Below are positions 23,173 to 31,744 of a stretch of 64,000 nt of DNA, piece after piece (the stretch's first letter is position 1; each line of letters starts with the position of its first letter). Below the pieces are notes generated by a model. It saw nothing but the letters and a program-made list of their open reading frames with translations, had not been told where the DNA came from and did no database searches. Location of the stretch: positions 930,001 to 994,000 of the forward strand of contig NZ_JACKZY010000002.1 in assembly GCF_020833685.1 (NCBI RefSeq). The letters are read 5' to 3'. This DNA is from Nitratireductor sp. B36. Lineage in GTDB: Bacteria; Pseudomonadota; Alphaproteobacteria; Rhizobiales; Rhizobiaceae. A program made the translations under genes and the position numbers.

Positions 23173-23409
23173 CTATTGCCCCTCCATTCGTTGGCGCGCA
23201 ATGCGCGCGCGCCGGGTTTCGCGGCGCGGTCTACGTTCCACCTGTTCCAGGCGCGCAGGAAGTTGGTTCATCACCGTCTCGCGCTGCTGGGACGTCATGA
23301 AGAGCCAATTCGCGATCTCAGCGCGTGTGCGTCCGCAACCGAAGCAGAATCCGGAGTTCACATCGATTGAGCAAACGAGGATGCACGGGGTTTTGATCTC
23401 GACCATCAT
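23173..23409 (-). CDS. DUF1289 domain protein
   Basis: A 78-residue protein with four spaced cysteines in TPCILVCSIDV and FCFGCGRTRAEI, the mark of DUF1289, followed by an arginine-rich tail. The cysteines suggest a small zinc or iron-sulphur site; no role is established. It is five bases upstream of the protease gene and probably in one transcript. Start choice is uncertain: ATGs at 23433 and 23406 are also in frame, and I chose the one next to the conserved KTPC segment after a GGAAA sequence. Confidence 0.82.
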   Translation of the reverse strand: MMVEIKTPCILVCSIDVNSGFCFGCGRTRAEIANWLFMTSQQRETVMNQLPARLEQVERRPRRETRRARIARQRMEGQ

Positions 23410-23530
23410 CTTTCCATCATTTCCAGAAGACATGGGGCATCGCGCCCCTCGACGCAAGCGGTCTGTCTACCATTGCGCTCGGCGCGCTTGGTGGCTATCT
23501 CGTTTCCGACACCAAACGGGAACCAGCTTA

Positions 23531-24487
23531 ATGTCCTTCTCCGGAATGCCTTTCGATGACGTCCGCTCCCTGCTTTCCCAATTGAATGCACCCGACGAGG
23601 CCGCCGCAGAGGGGATGGCAAAAGCATTCCACCGGGCGGGTTACAGCGTCGAGAAACTGGGGCGACTGTACGAGATTGGAGTCTGGCTCGCTCGCACCCG
23701 CGGCGCTGTCCCACCTTTGATCGGCAAATCCGGTGTTGCGCTCTATGCCGCGACTCATGGTTTCGATGAGGCGGGGCTTGCCGAGCAACGGGCGCAGGTG
23801 GATGCTGTCGCGGCGGGGGCTGCGGCGGTATCGCATTTGTGCGTGGCCAATGACCTGTCTCTCAATGTCTTTGATCTGGCGCTCGATTTGCCCTCCAATG
23901 ACATGCGCACGGGTGCCTCCCTGGATGAGCGGGCCTGTGCTGCTACGATTGCATTCGGCATGGAAGCCACCGCTGAGGGGGTCGATTTGCTCTGTGTCGG
24001 AGCGTTGGGCGCGCAGGCGAGGCTTGCAGCAAGCGCAATGCTTCTTGCCCTTCTCAAAGGCGAATTGGATCAGTTCAGCCAGTCTGAGCGGGCGGTCATC
24101 TCTGAAGCGCTTGCTTTCCACGCCGATCACTTGGCGGATCCACTGGAAGTGCTCCGGCGATTTGGAGGGCGGGATATGGCCGCGCTTACGGGAGCCATCC
24201 TTGCGGCCCGTGCACAAAACATCCCCGTTGTTCTTGATGGTTTGCCGGCTCTGGCTGCGGCTGCGGTGCTTTACAAGTCAGCGCCGCACTCGATTTCTCA
24301 TTGCGTTCTCGCGAGTTGCCATGGTCCGTTTGAGAAGTGGGTGGCCGCGGAGCTCTCGCTTCAACCCTTGCTTGGGCTGCAGTTTGCAGGGGAGGCGGGG
24401 TGTGCGGGGGCTGTGGCGGCCGATATTGTCAAGTCGGCGGCAGCACTTGCGGGTGGGGTTGCAGAGGTCGCGAGGCGCTTGGGTTAG
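23531..24487 (+). CDS. CobT-like protein with degenerate catalytic motifs
   Basis: The 318-residue protein aligns by eye along its length with nicotinate-nucleotide:dimethylbenzimidazole phosphoribosyltransferase, which activates the lower ligand of cobalamin. Clear family segments are MPFDD, HLCVANDLSLNVFDLALD, CAATIAFGMEA and DPLEVLRRFGGRD. But motifs I expect around the active site are changed: the KPxGSLG loop reads AGYSVEKLG, the xxDHGV motif reads ATHGF, the GEMGIGNTT loop reads GALGAQARL and the SxExGH segment reads HGPFEKW. The frame is intact with normal codon use. Either a decayed enzyme still expressed, or a homologue with a new role. It is divergent from the DUF1289 gene. Confidence 0.75.
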   Translation: MSFSGMPFDDVRSLLSQLNAPDEAAAEGMAKAFHRAGYSVEKLGRLYEIGVWLARTRGAVPPLIGKSGVALYAATHGFDEAGLAEQRAQVDAVAAGAAAVSHLCVANDLSLNVFDLALDLPSNDMRTGASLDERACAATIAFGMEATAEGVDLLCVGALGAQARLAASAMLLALLKGELDQFSQSERAVISEALAFHADHLADPLEVLRRFGGRDMAALTGAILAARAQNIPVVLDGLPALAAAAVLYKSAPHSISHCVLASCHGPFEKWVAAELSLQPLLGLQFAGEAGCAGAVAADIVKSAAALAGGVAEVARRLG

Positions 24488-24514
24488 GTGAAGCATTCCC
24501 GCGGAACGGTCCCC

Positions 24515-26056
24515 TCAAGCGTTACCTCGTGATGCTTGCTTGTGCTCGGTTGGAACAGCGGGGAGTTCCTCCATCACACGCGAGCGGGGAAAGGCCACGA
24601 TGGCGTCGGTGCCTGAGCGCAATCTCGAGTTGAGCTCGAAAACACCGTTGTGCAAGGCTGCCAACCCCTGCACGATGGGCAGACCAAGGCCTGTGCCCTG
24701 TTCCGCACTCTTGATGGCTATAGACCCCTGGCCAAATGCGGAGAGGACCACGGCCAATTCGTCTTCCGGGATGCCCGGGCCGTTGTCCTTTATGGCGATG
24801 TATTGACCGCCACCCGCCGTCCACCCGACCCGGATGTGGACAGCACTACCGGTCGGACTGAACTTGATGGCGTTTGACAGAAGATTGAGGGTGATTTGGC
24901 GAACCGCACGTTCGTCGGCGAAAAGTCTCAATAAAGTGGGCTCAACGTCAACCCTGAAGGAAATGTCTTTGCTACGCGCTTTCATCTCCATCAGGCGGCA
25001 GCAATCCTCCGCAATCGCGCCGAGGGACAACGGCTCTTCGTTGAGCCGATAGCGACCGGCCTCTATGCGCGAAAGATCAAGTATCTCGTTTATCAGGCTC
25101 AGGAGGTGCTTTCCGGACGTGTGAATATCGTTCGCATAGTCGCGATAGGTGGTGTTTTCGAGCGGTCCCAGAACCTGGTTGGCCATGACTTCTGAAAACC
25201 CCAGAATGGCGTTGAGCGGTGTTCGGAGCTCATGGCTCATGGATGCGAGAAAACGCGATTTTGCCAGATTGGCTTCCTCAGCGCGCCGGCGCGCTTCATC
25301 TGACATGGATTTGGCTGTTTCAAGTTCGCCTATCAGCGCGTTCTTTTCACTCTGGAAAGAAAGGAGCCTCAATGCCGCGCGGTTTCGATGGTGTGCAACG
25401 TAGGCCAGGAAAGGGAGCGCGGCTGCGAGGACCAAACACATCATCAGCGAACCTGTCGTCGGAGCATTGCTGACCGTGAAGGCGAACATGCAGATCGGCA
25501 GCGCAAACGCGGCTACCAGTGCGCCGCTTAGGGTTGCCGTCACGATCGCTGTCCCGGCGATCACAAGAAGGAGTAGCGCCCCCTGCATGATCTGCGGTTC
25601 GGAGAAGGTGCTGGCTGGAAGAGGCAGATATGCGAAATACGCCCATCCAACGCCGCTGGTGAAATGGGCGGCAAAAAGCCAGTGCCGCATTCGCGTGACC
25701 TCAATCTCGTTTTCCGGCATCCGTTCCAGACGACGGGCGAGGAGGAAGAGCGGTACATAACCGAGAAGTGTGGTTAAGGCCCACAGACATGTGATTTTCA
25801 GGTCAACCCCAAGATAAATCCCGCCGAGGCTCATCGTCAGAATGAGCAAAGCCGGTTTGACGGCGTTCGAGAGAATGTCTCGCGCGTGCAGTTTCAGCAT
25901 GTCGCGGTTGAAATCGGGAGGTCCGAGGCTTTGCGAAAGCCGGTCGCGCGTACGGCGCACGGCAAGCCCCACATTGCTGTTGCGATGCGGCTTGGTGCGG
26001 TCCACAATGAACTTGTCGGCGAACTTGTCAGCCGATTTTGACGCTTCCGCCACCAT
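24515..26056 (-). CDS. Membrane sensor histidine kinase, PleC/DivJ/PdhS type
   Basis: The 513-residue kinase has about six hydrophobic segments between residues 65 and 230, a short coiled coil, then the HisKA domain with phospho-acceptor His275 in SHELRTPLNAILGFSEV and a HATPase domain with NLLSNAIKFSP, DNGPGIP and GTGLGLPIV. The dimerisation region is of the kind that talks to DivK and PleD in alphaproteobacteria, and both are encoded in this window. It has no receiver domain, so it would act through a separate regulator. It could be a PdhS-type division kinase; the exact orthologue cannot be fixed here. Confidence 0.85.
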   Translation of the reverse strand: MVAEASKSADKFADKFIVDRTKPHRNSNVGLAVRRTRDRLSQSLGPPDFNRDMLKLHARDILSNAVKPALLILTMSLGGIYLGVDLKITCLWALTTLLGYVPLFLLARRLERMPENEIEVTRMRHWLFAAHFTSGVGWAYFAYLPLPASTFSEPQIMQGALLLLVIAGTAIVTATLSGALVAAFALPICMFAFTVSNAPTTGSLMMCLVLAAALPFLAYVAHHRNRAALRLLSFQSEKNALIGELETAKSMSDEARRRAEEANLAKSRFLASMSHELRTPLNAILGFSEVMANQVLGPLENTTYRDYANDIHTSGKHLLSLINEILDLSRIEAGRYRLNEEPLSLGAIAEDCCRLMEMKARSKDISFRVDVEPTLLRLFADERAVRQITLNLLSNAIKFSPTGSAVHIRVGWTAGGGQYIAIKDNGPGIPEDELAVVLSAFGQGSIAIKSAEQGTGLGLPIVQGLAALHNGVFELNSRLRSGTDAIVAFPRSRVMEELPAVPTEHKQASRGNA

Positions 26057-26125
26057 AACCCGTTTTTGAATTCCCGCTATTCACTGCTCAACTTATTCGT
26101 GAATGATTAAGAGACCCTTCAAAAC

Positions 26126-26737
26126 ATGAGAGGCCGACGAAACAGACGGACCCGCGGCCGCAGATCAATTCGCTTTATGGATATCCTGCTGACACTGTTG
26201 TTGTTGGGGGGAATTGCGCTCTTGGTCGACAGGGTGCAACGCCTTGGCGGACAGACACTGAGAGGTGACGTGATCGTGCATGATGGCGATACGCTGACGC
26301 TCGCGGGCGAGCGCATTCGCCTTGAAGGCATTGATGCGCCGGAGTTTCAGCAAAGGTGCACCAGCAACGGGAAGGATTATGCTTGCGGGCGTGAGGCGCT
26401 TCGGGCCTTGCGTCGACTGGTGGCTGGTGGGGAGGTCACCTGCGAAGGCTATCAGCGTGATCGCTATGATCGGCTGCTCGCACGCTGTAGGGTTCACGAT
26501 ACCGATCTGGGTGAAGCGCTCGTTGCGGCAGGCTGGGCATTGGCCTATGGCGATTATGATGCGGTGGAAGCGGAGGCGCGCCGGGCCCAGCGTGGCATAT
26601 GGGCGGGCAGTTTCGAGGCGCCGCGCGACTGGCGTGAGGAACATCAGGGAGAGCCGCGTCCCGGCGACGGTGATTTGCTGAGGCGCCTTTGGGAGTGGCT
26701 TATGGGCTGGTTTTCAGGTGAGGGTAGCGGAACATGA
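26126..26737 (+). CDS. Thermonuclease-family (SNase-like) protein with N-terminal membrane anchor
   Basis: The 203-residue protein has a basic N-terminus and one hydrophobic segment DILLTLLLLGGIALLV, so it is anchored or exported. The nuclease fold follows, with VHDGDTLTL, RLEGIDAPE and RDRYDRLLARC matching the metal-binding and catalytic Arg/Glu positions of staphylococcal nuclease. A tail rich in Trp and Gly ends it. Its stop codon overlaps the start of the glutathione transferase (ATGA at 26734), so the two are translationally coupled. Confidence 0.85.
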   Translation: MRGRRNRRTRGRRSIRFMDILLTLLLLGGIALLVDRVQRLGGQTLRGDVIVHDGDTLTLAGERIRLEGIDAPEFQQRCTSNGKDYACGREALRALRRLVAGGEVTCEGYQRDRYDRLLARCRVHDTDLGEALVAAGWALAYGDYDAVEAEARRAQRGIWAGSFEAPRDWREEHQGEPRPGDGDLLRRLWEWLMGWFSGEGSGT

Positions 26738-27345
26738 AGCTCTATGATGGTGGCCGGGCACCCAACCCGAGGCGTGTACGGATATTTCTGGCAGAGAAGG
26801 CAATTGAAGTGCCGATCGAGCCGGTGGACATGGGCGCCATGGGGCACAAGTCTGAAACGCTCACTCGTCTCAACCCGCTGCAGCGTCTGCCTGTTCTGGA
26901 GTTGGACGACGGGACCGTTTTGACGGAAACGGTTGCCATATGCCGCTATTTCGAGGAGCTCTACCCTGAACCTGCGCTTTTCGGCAGGGGTGCGCTCGGC
27001 GTCGCCACGGTTGAAATGTGGCAGCGACGCGTTGAAATGCATCTGTTTTATCCCATTGCGCAAGCCTTCCGGCACCTGCATCCGGCCATGAAGGATTGGG
27101 AGGTGCCGCAGGTCGCGGAATGGGGGGAAGCAAACAAACCCAAGGCCCTGGAGTTTCTTGCTTATCTCGATAAGGCGCTGGCTGATCGTCCATTTATCGC
27201 GGGGGAAGCTTATTCGATCGCCGATATTACCGGGCTGGTGAGTATCGATTTCATGAAGCTTGCACGCCTGTCAGTCCCCGATGGGCTGGATCATTTGATG
27301 CGATGGTATCACACCGTCGCCGGCCGCCCGAGCGCGAAGGCCTGA
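26734..27345 (+). CDS. Glutathione S-transferase family protein
   Basis: A cytosolic 203-residue protein with the thioredoxin-like N-terminal domain (KLYDGGRAPNPRRVRIFLAE) and the helical C-terminal domain (PFIAGEAYSIADITGL). The glutathione-contact motif is LTETVAICRYFEE, with the usual Glu-Thr after the cis-Pro region LPVLEL. Substrate is unknown. Start overlaps the previous stop by four bases. Confidence 0.88.
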   Translation: MKLYDGGRAPNPRRVRIFLAEKAIEVPIEPVDMGAMGHKSETLTRLNPLQRLPVLELDDGTVLTETVAICRYFEELYPEPALFGRGALGVATVEMWQRRVEMHLFYPIAQAFRHLHPAMKDWEVPQVAEWGEANKPKALEFLAYLDKALADRPFIAGEAYSIADITGLVSIDFMKLARLSVPDGLDHLMRWYHTVAGRPSAKA

Positions 27346-27355
27346 GAGACCCGGC

Positions 27356-27982
27356 GTGCAGAAGCCGCAGCTTGAACCATTGCTGGCGCGAATTCGCAGT
27401 TGTCGGATTTGCGTCGAGAACCCGATGGGCGCCCCTTTGCCGCATGAGCCCCGTCCGGTTGTTGTGGGATCGGACACAGCTCGCATCCTCATTGCCGGCC
27501 AGGCACCGGGGACGCGGGTTCACGCCTCTGGTTTGCCGTTTGACGATCGGTCCGGAGATCGCTTGCGAGATTGGCTTCAGGTGGATCGATCTCAATTTTA
27601 TGACCCGGCATGCTTTGCCATCGCGCCGATGGGATTTTGCTTCCCGGGTCTTGATGCCAAAGGCGGGGATTTGCCACCCCGTCGCGAGTGCGCCCCCGCA
27701 TGGCGGGCGCAACTGATGGCAGCGATGCCACAGATCGAACTTGTTCTCGTCATCGGGCAGTATGCACAGGCCTGGCACCTTGGGTCTGAGAAATCCAGAA
27801 CCCTCACCGAGACCGTGCTTGACTGGCGTCGACTGATGGCACTCGACCTCAGCCCCCGCGTTTTGCCGCTGCCGCATCCCTCATGGCGCAACACAGGCTG
27901 GCTGAAAAAGAATCCCTGGTTTGAACGCGAGTTATTGCCAGTCCTGCGTGAGGAAATTCATCGGCTTCTTTCTGAGAAGTGA
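27356..27982 (+). CDS. Uracil-DNA glycosylase superfamily protein
   Basis: The 208-residue protein has LIAGQAPGTRVHASGLPFDD as the first catalytic-loop motif and LPLPHPSWRNTGW as the C-terminal leucine/histidine loop, both in UDG-superfamily positions. Two cysteines in SCRICVENP could be part of the iron-sulphur-type N-terminus but the full set of four ligands is not seen. It belongs to a family often annotated as UDG-like but without demonstrated activity. GTG start at 27356, 10 bases after the glutathione transferase. Confidence 0.78.
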   Translation: MQKPQLEPLLARIRSCRICVENPMGAPLPHEPRPVVVGSDTARILIAGQAPGTRVHASGLPFDDRSGDRLRDWLQVDRSQFYDPACFAIAPMGFCFPGLDAKGGDLPPRRECAPAWRAQLMAAMPQIELVLVIGQYAQAWHLGSEKSRTLTETVLDWRRLMALDLSPRVLPLPHPSWRNTGWLKKNPWFERELLPVLREEIHRLLSEK

Positions 27983-28081
27983 GGATTATTCGGTCGCGTA
28001 TTGGTCAATACAGGCAAAAAATTTCTTGTTGCTGGCGCGATCTCTTGTCATTTTAGGAAATCATTTTCTTTGGAGCTGAGT

Positions 28082-28576
28082 ATGGACCGCCTTGATCGCA
28101 AGATCCTGCGTTTGTTGCAGGAAAATTCAACCCTTGCCGTAGCCGATGTGGCAAAAAAGGTCGGGCTCTCCACCACGCCGTGCTGGAGGCGTATCCAGAA
28201 GCTGGAAGAAGAAGGCGTCATTCGCCGGCGCGTCGCGGTGCTTGATCCGGAAAAGGTCAATGCCCGGGTGAACGTTTTCGTGTCCATCCGCACCAACATG
28301 CACAGCCACGAATGGTTGAAGCGTTTCTCCGAGGTGATCCAGCAGTTCCCGGAAGTGGTCGAGTTTTACCGGATGAGCGGCGAGGTGGACTACCTGCTTC
28401 GTGTTGTGGTGCCGGACATCGCCGCCTATGACGCGTTTTACAAAAAACTGATCGCGAAGATCGAAATCCGGGATGTTTCATCCACATTCGCCATGGAGCA
28501 GATCAAATACACGACCGAATTGCCACTCGACTATCTTGTCCTGGACAAGGATTCGGGTGGCGGCAATGGCGGCTGA
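28082..28576 (+). CDS. Lrp/AsnC-family transcriptional regulator
   Basis: A 164-residue regulator with an N-terminal winged helix (MDRLDRKILRLLQEN, then LSTTPCWRRIQKLEEEGVI as the recognition helix) and a C-terminal RAM domain (residues about 65-150) that usually binds amino acids and forms octamers. I start at 28082 because TTTGGAGCTGAG precedes the ATG and the family begins there. It may control the polar amino-acid transporter or the dehydrogenase downstream, but no operator is apparent. Confidence 0.9.
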   Translation: MDRLDRKILRLLQENSTLAVADVAKKVGLSTTPCWRRIQKLEEEGVIRRRVAVLDPEKVNARVNVFVSIRTNMHSHEWLKRFSEVIQQFPEVVEFYRMSGEVDYLLRVVVPDIAAYDAFYKKLIAKIEIRDVSSTFAMEQIKYTTELPLDYLVLDKDSGGGNGG

Positions 28577-28581
28577 CCGGG

Positions 28582-29139
28582 CTATTCGTCGTCGTTTATG
28601 ACACGATGCCAGGGATTGGCGGGGAAAGATGTTAGCGGTGCCGGCGAACTCTTGTTTGGAGTGACCGTAGCATGCCGCATCGTGTAGGCCGACTCTATAA
28701 TCGCTGGGCCGTCGAGAATGAAAAGCTGCGTTTTTTCACGCCCGGACTGGAGAGAGCCGGTTATTGTCACCGGCTCGTAGTTGTAGCTTAACCGGTATGG
28801 GGACGACGGAACGACCCGGACGATCTGATCGGGAGGTGGTTGCTGCATGTGGCTGCAGGCACCATGGCGCGCCACCAGGATAAAGGAATAGACAAGCTCA
28901 CCTTCCAGGTCGGCAGGCAGGAGAAAGCCGGAGAGGCTGACGGCCTGTTCGTCGAGATCGGCGGGGCGAGCGCTTGGTTCGTCCACAGTGGCAGGCGAGA
29001 CGAGATCGCTCCAGGAGAGAGCCCGAATACCGCCAGCCAGGTCAGGGCGGTCGGTGCCGGCAGCAGCAGGTGCGATACAGACCGACGCGGGCAAAGCGGC
29101 AAGAACTGCTGCAAGACATGCCACGCGCCAGCGGGTCAT
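28582..29139 (-). CDS. DUF3299-type exported protein
   Basis: The 185 residues begin with a signal peptide ending near AAAG at residue 28. The mature part has WSDLVSP, LSGFLLPAD and the motif GACSHMQQPPPDQIV, which place it in the DUF3299 family of periplasmic proteins of unknown function. The histidine and cysteine in ACSH could bind metal. It converges with the Lrp regulator, with only five bases between, and lies just after the dehydrogenase on the same strand. Confidence 0.78.
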   Translation of the reverse strand: MTRWRVACLAAVLAALPASVCIAPAAAGTDRPDLAGGIRALSWSDLVSPATVDEPSARPADLDEQAVSLSGFLLPADLEGELVYSFILVARHGACSHMQQPPPDQIVRVVPSSPYRLSYNYEPVTITGSLQSGREKTQLFILDGPAIIESAYTMRHATVTPNKSSPAPLTSFPANPWHRVINDDE

Positions 29140-29148
29140 CGTGGACTC

Positions 29149-30018
29149 CTATTTCGCAAGTCGGGCGAGCAGGGACGATGTATCCCAGCGATTTCCGCCC
29201 ATTTTCTGTACATCCTTGTAAAATTGATCCACCAGCGCGGTAACGGGTAGGCTGGCGCCGTTGCGATCAGCCTCTGCCAGGCAAATGCCGAGATCCTTGC
29301 GCATCCAGTCAACCGCGAAGCCGAAGTCGTATTTCCCTTCACTCATCGTCTTGTGACGGTTCTCCATCTGCCAGGAGCCAGCCGCTCCCTTGGAGATGAC
29401 GTCGACGACTTTCCCGATATCGAGTCCGGCTTTCTGGCCAAAGTGAATGCCTTCGGCAAGCCCCTGCACCAGCCCGGCGATACAGATCTGGTTGATCATT
29501 TTCGTCAGTTGTCCTGCGCCGGCCGGACCCATCAGGCCTACCATCCGTGCAAAGGATTCGATCACCGGTTTGGCCTTCTCGAAAACGACTTCCTCGCCGC
29601 CGCACATCACGGTCAAAACACCGTTTTCCGCCCCGGCCTGTCCCCCGGATACGGGAGCGTCGATGAAAGCGAAGCCACGCCTCTCGGCCTCTTCGGCGAG
29701 CTCGCGCGCAACCTCTGCAGACGCCGTGGTGTTGTCGATAAAGACCGCGCCCTTCTTCATGCTCTGGAAAGCTCCGTCCTCGCCGAGTGTCACCGAGCGA
29801 AGATCGTCGTCATTGCCCACACAGGCGAAAACGAAATCCTTGTCGATCGCTGCTTCCCGCGGTGTCGGCGCGTGAGCGCCGCCATGTTCCTTGACCCAGC
29901 TCTGTGCCTTCGCGGCAGTGCGATTATAGACCGTGACTTTATGACCGCCCTTGTTCTGAAGATGTGCGGCCATCGGATATCCCATGACTCCGAGCCCGAT
30001 GAATGCGACGTCCGCCAT
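29149..30018 (-). CDS. NAD(P)-dependent dehydrogenase, 3-hydroxyisobutyrate / tartronate semialdehyde reductase family
   Basis: A 289-residue beta-hydroxyacid dehydrogenase: dinucleotide-binding FIGLGVMGYPMAAHL at the N-terminus, substrate-binding DAPVSGGQAGAENG, and catalytic Lys in GAGQLTKMINQICI. The family reduces or oxidises 3-hydroxyisobutyrate, tartronate semialdehyde or succinic semialdehyde. The gene is 36 bases downstream of the ABC permease genes, so its substrate may be linked to what that transporter takes up. Confidence 0.88.
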   Translation of the reverse strand: MADVAFIGLGVMGYPMAAHLQNKGGHKVTVYNRTAAKAQSWVKEHGGAHAPTPREAAIDKDFVFACVGNDDDLRSVTLGEDGAFQSMKKGAVFIDNTTASAEVARELAEEAERRGFAFIDAPVSGGQAGAENGVLTVMCGGEEVVFEKAKPVIESFARMVGLMGPAGAGQLTKMINQICIAGLVQGLAEGIHFGQKAGLDIGKVVDVISKGAAGSWQMENRHKTMSEGKYDFGFAVDWMRKDLGICLAEADRNGASLPVTALVDQFYKDVQKMGGNRWDTSSLLARLAK

Positions 30019-30054
30019 TTCGAAACCTTCTCCCTGATATGCGTGTTGTGCGCC

Positions 30055-30879
30055 TCAGCGCTTCAGATGTTTGGTAATTCGACGCTCGATCCAATCAACG
30101 GCGTTGCGGAGGATCTCGACGAGGCCAAGATAGATGATGGCCGCCCAGATGTAAGTCTGGAAGTCGAAGGTGCGTGCATAGGCGCGGCGTGTCTCACCCA
30201 TCAGGTCATAGACCGTGATGATGGCGACGATGGCGGACCCCTTGATCATCAGTATGATCTCATTGCCATAGGGCCTGAGCGCGACAATGAGTGCTTGCGG
30301 GAGGATGATCTTTCGCGCGGTCTGAAATCTGGACAGGCCCATTGCAGCCGCCGCTTCCCATTGCCCCTTGCCGACGCTCTCGATGGCGCCACGCAGAATT
30401 TCCGCCTGGTAGGCGGCGGTATTGAGCGTGAAAGCGAAGACGGCGCAGTACCAGGCCTCTCGGAAGAACGTCCACAGGCCCACAGCCTGAAGTTCCGGTC
30501 TGAAAGAACCGAGGCCGTAATAAACCAGGAAGGTTTGGGCAAGCAGCGGCGTTCCCCGGAAAAAGTAGACATAGGCGTAGGCGAGGGCGCCAATCAGCTT
30601 GTTCTTCGAGGAGCGTCCGAGTGCGATGGGCACGGAAAGGAGCGCCCCCAGGAAAACCGAAACGACGACAAGCTGAACGGTGATCCAAAGGCCTGAGAGA
30701 TAGCGCGGCGCGTAGCGGGTGAAAATGTCCGGGTCCCAGGCGTTGATCATGAACCCCAGAACGGCAAGGCCCAGCGCTGCCCAGATCGTGAGCAGGACCA
30801 CGCCGATTGTGCGAGCGCGCGTCCAGCCCTTTTTGACGACGGGCGGCCGTTCCACTGAGGCTTGTGCTTCGGCACTCAT
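30055..30879 (-). CDS. Polar amino-acid ABC transporter permease, HisM type
   Basis: The 274-residue inner-membrane protein has about five hydrophobic segments and the permease EAA-like loop GAIESVGKGQWEAAAAMG, followed by RFQTARKIILPQAL. It opens with a cytoplasmic tail of 25 residues. Its start overlaps the stop of the other permease by four bases, so the pair is made together. Substrate is probably a basic or polar amino acid. No ATPase gene is adjacent. Confidence 0.88.
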   Translation of the reverse strand: MSAEAQASVERPPVVKKGWTRARTIGVVLLTIWAALGLAVLGFMINAWDPDIFTRYAPRYLSGLWITVQLVVVSVFLGALLSVPIALGRSSKNKLIGALAYAYVYFFRGTPLLAQTFLVYYGLGSFRPELQAVGLWTFFREAWYCAVFAFTLNTAAYQAEILRGAIESVGKGQWEAAAAMGLSRFQTARKIILPQALIVALRPYGNEIILMIKGSAIVAIITVYDLMGETRRAYARTFDFQTYIWAAIIYLGLVEILRNAVDWIERRITKHLKR

Positions 30880-31589
30880 CGCTGGACTCCATGGCGTTTG
30901 GTCCAGTTTTCAATTGTGCGCAGGACGATTGAGGAGAGCATGGCCAATACGAGATAGAGCAGGCACGCGATCCCGAAAAACAGGAAAGCCTCCTTGGTGA
31001 CGCGCGCGGCAATGCCCGTCTGGCGCAGGATGTCGGCGAGGCCGATCACGGATACGAGCGCGGTGTCTTTCAAAAGAATCAGCCAGAGATTTGAAAGGCC
31101 AGGCAAGGCAAGCCGTATCAGCTGAGGCAGGATGATAAGGCGCATGGTCTGCGCGTTTGAAAGACCAATCGCGTGACCGCCCTCGTACTGGCCTTCTGGA
31201 ATAGCTCGAAAGGCGGCCAGAAACACTTCACTTGCATAGGAGGAGAACACGGCGCCGAGCGCGATCATGCCTGCTACAAAAGCGTTGATCTCCACACTCG
31301 CGCCGGGATTCACGAGCCGCACGATCTGCTGAAGGCCAATCTGCGCGCCGTAGAAAACAAGAAAGAGCGTCAAAAGCTCAGGCAGTCCACGGAAGATCGT
31401 CGTATAGATGTTGGCCGCAAGACGTAAGGTCTTGTCGCTCGAGCGCTTCCCCAACGCAACGAAAAAACCGATTGCCAATCCCAGCGGTAACGTGGCCAGC
31501 GCCAGAGAAACCGTTAGAAGCACGCCCTTGGCGATATCATCGCCCCAGCCTTCCGGCCCAAAACTCAAAAGGGTCCAGACCCTTTCCAT
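30876..31589 (-). CDS. Polar amino-acid ABC transporter permease, HisQ type
   Basis: A 237-residue partner permease with YTTIFRGLPELLTLFLVFYG and the EAA loop IPEGQYEGGHAIGLSNAQTM. I chose the ATG at 31589, before ERVWTLLSFGPEGWGDDI, because relatives start at this point and AGGGG lies ahead of it; the frame stays open upstream to a GTG at 31697, but that would lie inside a hairpin. It pairs with the downstream HisM-type permease and the upstream binding protein. Confidence 0.85.
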   Translation of the reverse strand: MERVWTLLSFGPEGWGDDIAKGVLLTVSLALATLPLGLAIGFFVALGKRSSDKTLRLAANIYTTIFRGLPELLTLFLVFYGAQIGLQQIVRLVNPGASVEINAFVAGMIALGAVFSSYASEVFLAAFRAIPEGQYEGGHAIGLSNAQTMRLIILPQLIRLALPGLSNLWLILLKDTALVSVIGLADILRQTGIAARVTKEAFLFFGIACLLYLVLAMLSSIVLRTIENWTKRHGVQR

Positions 31590-31685
31590 CTCCCAAAACC
31601 CCTGTCCGAACCGCCTGATCCGGCCTTTGATGCCAACTGGCGATTTTTCTCGTTCGGGCTCTTTTACCGGAGCCGCATGCAACAA

Positions 31686-31715
31686 AGGCGGCCGCACTCC
31701 CGAAGGCGGCCGCCT
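31686..31715 (-). promoter_or_regulatory. GC-rich hairpin between binding-protein and permease genes
   Basis: AGGCGGCCGC and GCGGCCGCCT form a ten-pair stem with a ten-base loop, 29 bases after the binding-protein stop. Stem-loops in this place commonly protect or attenuate mRNA so that more binding protein than permease is made. No T-run follows, so full termination is unlikely. Confidence 0.5.
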
Positions 31716-31744
31716 GTGACAGTATCATCAGGACATAACGACGC

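Noticed and set aside
23420-23530. Short plus-strand frame ending ALGGYLVSDTKREPA before the CobT-like gene
   Set aside because: It looks like the end of a membrane protein but has no start codon or upstream coding part and overlaps the DUF1289 gene, so it may be chance or a remnant.
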